The translations under genes were made by a program, and so were the position numbers. 64,000 nt of DNA from Chondrosia reniformis. Taxonomy: Eukaryota > Porifera > Demospongiae > Chondrillida > Chondrillidae. The notes under the pieces were generated by a model. It saw only the letters and a list, made by a program, of their open reading frames with translations. It was not told the origin of the DNA and did no database searches. The DNA lies in contig OX359198.1 in NCBI GenBank assembly GCA_947172415.1, positions 4,123,401 through 4,187,400 of the forward strand, given 5' to 3'. This document shows, piece by piece, positions 56,832-64,000 of the stretch; positions within the stretch are counted from its first letter, which is position 1, and every line of letters starts with the position of its first letter.

Positions 56832-56997
56832 TATGTCTGTCAAAAAATTGCGGACGCTCGGCTAGCTTTCCTTTTCTAGCTTAAAATTAGCTTTCTCTTC
56901 CTTAGCGTAGAACATTGAACGAACGAAATGGACTTAAAAACCACGCTTAATAATACTATGTAACGTAAAACTTGCGCAAAAACGTTTTCTGCGAGAT

Positions 56998-57747
56998 ATG
57001 GCCTTGAAATTGACGGCAATCAAGCAACGACCGGAATCGGTTAACCAGATATCTAAGGACCAGCAAGTAGTTCGAGTTTTGAGGGGACGCGAGTTTTGTA
57101 AACTTGAAATACTTGTTTTACACCAGCCCTACTTAGAGAGTACTACCGTACTCCATGACAGTTTTTGTATATATCACATGCCAAACACCCACAAAACTTC
57201 AATGATATTGCTCTAACAGGATTTATCATTTTCAATTAGTCTATTCACTGTTGGGTATTACCTGTTGTTTACTCATGATCTCTCCACATGGAATATGAAA
57301 GTAATTATGGAAGCTGGTCATGTCACAGTAATCAGTCCTGATTTCACATTAAGTGCTTGGATATTTAAGTTTACATACATTTGTGTTTATTAGTTGCCAT
57401 TCAATATCTGAATAAATAGATTTACTTTATAGAAACTACTGCATATTGTCCAATTAGCCAATAGCACCCAGCCAGTGAGTTTGGAGGCTCTTTTGGATTA
57501 TATTCCAAGAATGGCTAGAAAGTGGGAATTCCTAGCAATCAAACTTGGTATGACAACTCTGAAGGATAATTTGAACGAGAAGAGAGAAAGAGAGGCAGAT
57601 TCTAAGTGTTTAGAAATCATTCACTCGTGGATTGATAGTGGACAAAATGTGACCTGGGATGCTTTAGTGGCAGCTCTTAGAAGCCCTGCAGTCAACCTAG
57701 GTGCACTTGCGGATGAAATTCAGTTTGACTTGACAAGTAAACCCTGA
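56998..57747 (+). CDS. Death-domain protein; C-terminal exon clear, first exon tentative
   Basis: The exon 57433-57747 follows a TTTATAG acceptor and reads KLLHIVQLANSTQPVSLEAL, LDYIPRMARKWEFLAIKLGM, then KCLEIIHSWIDSGQNVTWDA and LVAALRSPAVNLGALADEIQ to a stop. This is a six-helix death domain with the conserved Trp residues of helices 2 and 5, and wording close to the expanded death-domain families of cnidarians and sponges. A plausible first exon starts at ATG 56,998 (MALKLTAIKQRPES...) with phase-0 donors at 57,036 or 57,066, giving a protein of roughly 120-130 residues. The splice is not proven, and the gene could have other 5' exons. Neither frame of the upstream CARD exons joins it in phase. 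Confidence 0.6.
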
Positions 57748-58452
57748 ATATTTACTGTTTTGATTAGACATTCTGTAAATTATACATTTATGTGATTTTG
57801 TGTTTGACTTGATTAATTTTCTAAACCCTATATGAAAAGATTACCTGTATAATGATCAAATGATGGTAATCTGATGGAGTAGTTATGTAGTGTGTTTACT
57901 CAGGCATTCAGTACTGTGTAGGAAATAGAGGTCTCATGTACAGTAGCCACTTGTATTATACAGATAGGGCAGTTGACATATGTACATAATTCTGACACCA
58001 AATACTTATTCTATATATTTGTTACACATATGTTTATGTACAGAATCTCTTCCTTGCACGCAGTATGGTTGCCTCGATGGATTTACTCCATTCTACCATG
58101 CAATAACTGATAATATAATATACATAGACCTTTTCTCTTGCATGTTGGCTACAAGCCTTACCACAGCCAGAGTCAAGAATCTGAAAGGTGTATATAAGGG
58201 AAAGGTATTTGTTGTATATAGATTACACTGTAACCAAACCACATTCCCATTTTAAACTTAGACATCTTGTGGGAATAACATATTAGACAAGCACTAGCTG
58301 AGAATAGAATCCAGTTGGACAAGTAGCTTAGACCACCTTAAAACATATCTAATGTGTACATATATTTGTTATACATCATCTGTGTGTGTCTATATCACTT
58401 CATTCAGTAATTTAAGCAAGAGATATGTATATATATATAGATTTGTGCTTAC
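57748..58452. other. Intergenic / possible 3' exons of the membrane-protein gene
   Basis: No clear coding region. The minus-strand membrane-protein gene must continue or end here. One possible short exon follows an acceptor near 58,112 and stops after a few codons, but I cannot support it. Confidence 0.35.
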
Positions 58453-58909
58453 CATGATCATCCAAGTGCTGAACTGTTGGTTGTAATTTAGTGGGTAATT
58501 GATGAATTTCGACTTCGCAGATGATCACGGGATCACCAGTTACGTCGTCGCTATTGAATACGTTTTCAGATTTTGATTCTTTCTCCCTAGAGGCATTTTC
58601 TTTCGTGTGGATGGTTCCTAACGAGGTGTAGCTGGTCGCTGTTCCATTATCGAGCGCTAAAGAACCTTGTAGTAGTTCCCTTCTCTTTCTCCGTTGAAGA
58701 AGAGTGTTACTTCTCTCATCTGTAATGTATACATTACGCTTTCTCCAATCTTTGAACATTTTGCCAAAGCCAATTAGAGCTATTCCCAAAATAGTCAATC
58801 CAATAAGGACACAAGGTACGATAATTTTTGCGTCGAAAGTATTTTGAGCTATCTCAACTGTAGAGTCCGAATGATTCTTTCCATCAGCATCAGGAAGAGA
58901 GTTATCCAT
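58453..58909 (-). CDS. Single-pass membrane protein, first exon (152 codons)
   Basis: From ATG 58,909 the exon encodes a short acidic Ser/Asn-rich N-terminus (MDNSLPDADGKNHSDSTVEI) and one strong transmembrane helix (IIVPCVLIGLTILGIALIGF, residues about 29-48). A basic stop-transfer segment follows (KMFKDWRKR), then a roughly 100-residue hydrophilic tail with RRKRREL and YTSL. Without a signal peptide the arrangement suggests a type III or signal-anchored protein. A consensus donor (G|GTAAGC) ends the exon at 58,453 in phase 1. The next exon was not found. No family recognised. Confidence 0.6.
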
Positions 58910-59840
58910 TTAGGTCTGCCTGGTCTATGAAAAGCCTGCAGCTGAAGAGGTTTATCTTTAGCAACAACAATGCGGCTGTCAGGTCGACAGTCACCTTATG
59001 ACCTTGCATAGCCTATAGACGTATCTTAAACTTCTATGCTGCATTGCACTCTACTATCGGTGCGCGTTCATTGTTTCGCGTGAAAACCTGGACTGCTGAG
59101 ATTCTGAAGCTAACGACAACTGAAAGTTAGTAAGACATATGTATAATAATGTTCTTATTGTTTATTATTATAAAGGTAGGATAATCATAGAACTCTCAAA
59201 GGTGGAATGATTTTTGTGAACGAAGATCTAAGTGGGGAAGAGAGGGTTAAAAGGATAGGAATAAATTAACGAAGGTAGATTTGCTAAACATCTGGAAGTA
59301 CGATGAAACCTTAGGCATAGACTATATAAACTACCTAGTTTATCTAGTCTTATGATGAAACCACAGAAATGCAAATACCTATAAAATAGGTTCTACCATA
59401 ATTTTTGATCTCAAAGATTTAACTTTGACAAAATTCCTATATAATGAATCTATGAATCTAAAACGAGAATAGATTAATTAACTAAACACAATGTACATAA
59501 AGAAGAATCTTGATGATAGACCTAGCTTAGCACAAAAATATTCCGATGGCCGCTCCACATTTCTATATAATGCTTCCTACGGGCCTGCAGCTGTAACTTT
59601 CACAATCACGGTCTTGTTTAGGTACTTTTTCCAGATGTGCTCTACATTTTTACAACACTGGCCATCCCTATTTCTAACTTCACTTTTGCTTGTATTATTA
59701 AAGTGCACCGTGTGCTGATCACACTAGAGCCTCGCAGCTCCATGTAGCACTATACATGGAAATGAAAAATGACCAATTAAAATATGCACAATTAGAAAAG
59801 AGTTCTGAATCAACATATATAACATCATGGAGTTCTGGCT
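58910..59840. other. Intergenic; dispersed repeat at 59,575-59,705
   Basis: 58,910-59,120 probably contains the promoter of the minus-strand membrane-protein gene. 59,575-59,705 is an inverted copy of the palindrome-associated repeat (its reverse complement contains GGGATGGCCAGTGTTG and AGTACCTAAACAAGACCGTG). Confidence 0.55.
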
Positions 59841-60130
59841 GTAAATATCCGGCTCCATAACTTCCGAAGAGCTTTACCCAGTCTCCAGTCCTTACTAGCC
59901 AGGTCAAACAGCCACACACTCTTCTCCCTGTCTTCTAGGTCATGGAAATCCAGAACTTGACCCTCCAATAACTTGAACATCTTCTCTTTCACCAGTTATA
60001 GAGCTTCATATTGCCACAGAAAGTGATCTTCTTCCACCTCTCCCAAGCTACATTGTTGACAAATTCTGTCAGTTCTCTGCAACCCATTCCATCTGCCCGT
60101 CTCTATACTCTCAGTTCCGCCATGCCCCTT
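59840..60130 (-). mobile_element. LINE C-terminal fragment
   Basis: The minus strand reads NGLQRTDRICQQCSLGEVEE then DHFLWQYEAL, a CxxC...H zinc motif found after the reverse transcriptase in many animal LINEs. LEDREKSVWLFDLASKDWRL follows in a neighbouring frame. No RT is attached. This is a short remnant identified by motif only. Confidence 0.5.
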
Positions 60131-61571
60131 CTAAGTTTCATCAATATTCTTGTTATCATCTTATCTCTTACTTTGACACATCTTGACTGACATGTACACT
60201 GAAGTGTAGTCGTCTTAGCATCTGCAACTTTGATAATTACATAAAGTGACACATGCTATAACTATAAATAAGCAGCACTATAGGCCAAGTCGGGCCCATG
60301 ATCATGTAATTATAGATATGTCTAGCCTAGAGTCACTGATTTATAAGGCTGGTCTGGGGTCACTGATTCATAAGTCTGGTCTGGAGTCACTGCATTCACA
60401 CATGATCTTAGGGAGTTCTAGAGTCTTTCCTTCATATTAGCTAGTTACCTTTTTAAGGATGATTAACAAGTTGGAAGCACATTTACCATATTAACTATTA
60501 CATATGATAATTGAAAGGGTGTCTGTTGCATGAGGATACATTTCCTGAGATTACATATATGCTGCATTATTATGTATAGCCTTTGTTGCTATGCAATATA
60601 ACTTACTAATTATTTTCTAATTAAACTATATATTGTATTTTCTGTGTTATTTATATCTATAGCTGACATGTATTTATGTTAAAGGATACATAATGTTCAG
60701 TGTTTTACGAGATATCGCACCTCCTCCTGAAAAACGCCTTTAATCGATATGCCAGTGAAAAAACTTGTGCATATGTTCATTGCTTATGAAGGAGGAGATG
60801 TCCCATCGCAGCGACCCCATAATATATATCACATTTATACTTATATAGCTAAAAGCCTATCCTTAAATAAGAAGCCGATTCCCCAGATGCTCTTTTAGCC
60901 CTATACGACTTTTGGGATTAACTCCACCCATTTCCAATGATTTCACAATTCGGGGAAGTTTCGTTAGTTCTAATGAATTGTTCCCTTCAAGATCGAATCG
61001 ATACTTCTTTATAGCTGAAGAAAAGAATCTCTTTTGAAAGGAACTGTGATTTGTAATTTCAACGTTTTTGTCTATAAGGTAAAGAAGATGATTGGGGCGG
61101 CCAATATGAACGATGGACTTGTGGATTCTCTAGATACGAGAAATCATTAAATACTAACACATAATTGTATCAAATTGCGGTGGCCTAATAGAAATTTATG
61201 TACACATAACATTGTACGCTTTCAACTGTGCTGTAGTATCTTGGATTCCGAAGATCTACGTATCCTTTTTTATCTAGGATTCTACCAATACAATTAAGAC
61301 TTATTATAGCTTTGTTTAGTGGGTAAACATGGACTAAGGAAGCATCATTGTTGCAAAAACTAGTGGCTGAAAAAGTCTTGGCTTCGATTCACGGCCAGCA
61401 GTTTCTCTCCCTACTTCCGTGTTTTCTCTCTTAAATTAAGTTTATTAGTATCTCAATATACGTATTCAGGAAAACATTGAAGGCAAATTTAGGCAGTATG
61501 TGTACCCTCTACCTATCTCTTTGTAAATACTGTTTGAACATACTTGCATTTACTTTGTTTGTATTATACAG
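60131..61571. other. Intergenic; short tandem repeat at 60,330-60,395
   Basis: GGTCTGGGGTCACTGATTCATAAGT-like 24-bp units are repeated about three times at 60,330-60,395. Otherwise AT-rich with no gene seen. Confidence 0.5.
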
Positions 61572-61578
61572 GACAGCC

Positions 61579-64000
61579 ATGGCTGAATCTTTTCAGCACT
61601 TTGATCTTTCAGATGGTAGCTATCAGCAGAATAAGAGGCCCTTATCAGAGCAATATTACCAAGATCATTACCCTTACCAAATGCATGGCCAACATTACTA
61701 TCAGCCTGCTTTACAACCACACATACCATTTGCTCATTACCCTGTCCCACCTATTGGTTTCTCTGGGCCTGGACCTCCACATTCCTTTCATCCGACACTG
61801 ATGCAACCTCATTTTCATCAAAGGTCATCGCAACATGAATACCAAATGTCTTATCCTCAACATTCCAGTAATGCTAGCATACCTTATTCAACTCTGGGAA
61901 ATAGAAAGCCTGGCTACAATAAAGGAAGACAGCAGAGGACACAAGATTTTAAGTTCCTGGTACTATAAAAGCTCATTACTACATGTTTGTATATGAAACG
62001 TTCTTTAAGGAGAGCCCAACTACTGTTTATCACAAATATTCGTTTTAATCCATAAATATTTCTCAGCTGGTACTAAGAGGAATGATAAAACAAACTAGAC
62101 TGAAGGGAATTATTCTTAAGTGGGTGTGGTGTGACAGTGAGCGATCAGTGCTGTATGAATAGTAGATGATAATCAATACATTAATTTAATAATATGATAG
62201 AGATGAAAGGTTGCCATCTTGTGCTAAGGAATGTTTCACAGTCAAGGTTTTGCTATAAAGTTTGTGTCTACTTGCTTAAATGTAGCTACTTCCCAGTCTA
62301 CCGCATACAGGGCTTTACGCGCATGTACTTACATACCATTTTGCTGTTATTCATTTTACTCTACTTCTCTGGTTTCATTCTATACATGCAATGAGCACAT
62401 GGCATCTAGTATACAACCACCCTTATTTACATGCTGGTTGTTGCTCATTGGTTTGGACTAGGGCTTCTCAAATGGTTCTGTAAGACTTGAATATCACCTT
62501 GTCCTAATTTCTGCATATGTATATTCCTTCAATCTTCTCTCACTTACATCTTTGATATCAGGTAGATGGGGGTACTTAGAAGTGGCATGGTCCAGTACAT
62601 GCATGAATGCCAAGTTCATGGTAGACTGAGATTTAAGACATGGAAACCAACTTCATTTATAGAGGATCCTTGTAGCCATCTGCACGTGCAAACAAACATT
62701 CAACCCTGACTGTGGCAAGTTCCTCAGTCCAACATGGCAACATTTGATTTCTGACAATTGGTTGACTAATAGCTACTAATTCTTTCCTTTGATTTCATAC
62801 ATCACTCACAGTTATACCATTTGAATTCAACAATGGTTCCATTTGATAGTGTTAACTTTGTTATTCTCTTTTGTAACAATTGAGGACAATTAAGTAACAA
62901 ATATTTGTGATAATCCGTAGCTGCAATCTCTTGCAAACACTCTTTATGCTGATTTTCTGGTTCAATTTACTTTTTATTAAGCTAAGTTGCCATACTATAT
63001 GGGTATTGTACATATTGAATGTATAATGAGCTAAAACATTGTCAATAGATAATTTTGTATTATTTAAAATATTGCTTATTCTGAATTGGAAAAGGAAACT
63101 AAGAGTATGGAAAATACCTAGTGTAATTTGTTTGCTTAAAATTGAAACAGCTGTTACAAACAACAAAAACTAAAAAATTTGGTTAAAGTATGTGCAGTTG
63201 ATTCATGCAAGAGGAAAACATAAATGGAGCATTTCTGTTACAACTGTAGCTAAATGGCTGGGTGCTGGGTATGGTATCCGATTGACTAAATTGACAGTAA
63301 TTGTCGCACTTTGGAAGTGGCAGGAATGAGTCTCCTACATTATCTAATCTATTATGCTTCCAACAGTCTTCCTACATCAGAAGAAACGGTCTTCTATCTC
63401 ATATTTTCGAAGAAGCGAACAAATCGAAATCAAAGTTTGAATTAGAATACAAAACGCAATTATTTAACCCCGCAATTAAAACCCATCCTATGGTAATAAT
63501 TAATTGGTTAATATTTGTATACCGGGGAATTATACATTTGAGTAGTTCTTATCATAGAATTATCCAGGTCTCTGCAATATGTTATTCCTCAATATATTAA
63601 TATTAACCGTTGGCACAAATGTAATGTTATGTACGTAGATGTATACGTAAGTGTGTACTTTATTAGTTCAATAATATTTGTAATCTGATTTAGGCAAGGA
63701 AGAAGTTTCATTTACCTTCAACAGCAGAGTTACAAGCCAAAAGTGACCTTTTAAAGGAACCGCTAACTTGCCAGACATACAAGGAGAGGTTTCATGTTCT
63801 CTTGTATTGGGAAGAACAGGAGCACGAGCGTATCTTACGAGACAAGTATGACATGTTATACTGTATGCAATCAAAATGTACAGAGTATATACTGTTAAAT
63901 AGTCCTTTGACAGAGCACGGATAGCTCCAACCAGCACTTTTGGGTTTTATTTATAGCTCATTTGTTTCTCATCCATGTTTTCTAATGTAATGATTAGACA
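61579..64000 (+). CDS. Probable MOV10/HELZ-type SF1 RNA helicase, N-terminal exons; gene runs off the right edge
   Basis: A three-exon chain in one phase is possible: 61579-61959 (after a TATTATACAG acceptor, GCCATGG start context), 63367-63492 and 63694-63845. The first is low-complexity, rich in Tyr, His and Pro (YYQDHYPYQMHGQHYYQP). The second is hydrophilic (NGLLSHIFEEANKSKSKFEL). The third reads LPSTAELQAKSDLLKEPLTC, QTYKERFHVLLYWEEQEHER. It resembles the segment before the helicase core of MOV10, MOV10L1 and HELZ (NYxxRFxxLLxxEExQxExDIR). The helicase motifs would lie beyond 64,000. The third exon is the best supported. The link to the first, whose donor (CTG|GTACTA) is weak, is inference; the first may be a separate 130-codon gene. 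Confidence 0.45.
61969..63366. other. Intron or intergenic; no gene seen
   Basis: AT-rich DNA between the Tyr/His/Pro-rich exon and the next proposed exon; open frames here carry no recognisable domain. Confidence 0.45.

Noticed and set aside
1..64000. tRNA, rRNA or riboswitch genes
   Set aside because: Scanning by eye found no cloverleaf or conserved rRNA core; the only tRNA-like sequence is the primer-binding-site complement at 24,837-24,853.

Overview
The window is eukaryotic (metazoan). It contains spliced genes with GT-AG introns, AATAAA-type signals, AT-rich intergenic DNA and many animal-type transposons. The recognisable host genes are a TFIID subunit TAF3, a TK2/dNK-type deoxynucleoside kinase, a CARD protein, a death-domain protein, a single-pass membrane protein and the first exons of a probable MOV10/HELZ-type helicase. 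A marine invertebrate, perhaps a demosponge, fits the small CARD/death-domain genes and the transposon mix, but this placement is inference; no ribosomal or mitochondrial marker is present.

Layout. Positions 1-26,750 are almost entirely decayed mobile DNA: a Tigger/pogo transposase (1-1,617), a CR1/L2-like LINE lying between two blocks of one minisatellite (about 1,620-4,990), a second retroelement with a C-terminal Cys-His and nuclease-like region (5,280-7,900), a THAP-type transposase (9,450-10,240), an RPA-like OB-fold pseudogene (12,357-13,446), a G-rich 33-bp minisatellite (13,780-14,735), a Helitron RepHel gene (14,807-19,429), a Ty3/gypsy element with unusual gene order gag-PR-IN-RT-RH and a SCAN-like Gag (20,353-25,241), and a second THAP transposase (25,700-26,640).

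Positions 27,244-49,845 hold TAF3. It has eight exons that stay in phase and encode 942 residues, with an N-terminal histone fold and a C-terminal PHD finger. Its long introns hold repeats, a perfect 93-bp inverted repeat, hAT and THAP fragments, three antisense copies of a SWIM/YqaJ-nuclease gene family (two with a SAP-like region), and a Tigger pseudogene that is itself split by a Tigger MITE. A hAT MITE with a perfect 8-bp target duplication lies 126 bp upstream of the TAF3 start codon.

From 50,604 the window is more gene-rich. The deoxynucleoside kinase (minus strand, seven exons, 228 residues) converges with TAF3 and diverges from a CARD gene across only 105 bp. The CARD protein appears to be 140 residues long and to end in a hydrophobic tail. 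Downstream come a death-domain exon, a minus-strand membrane protein and, at the right edge, helicase exons running out of the window. CARD, death-domain and membrane-protein genes side by side suggest a small innate-signalling neighbourhood, but nothing in the sequence proves that they act together.
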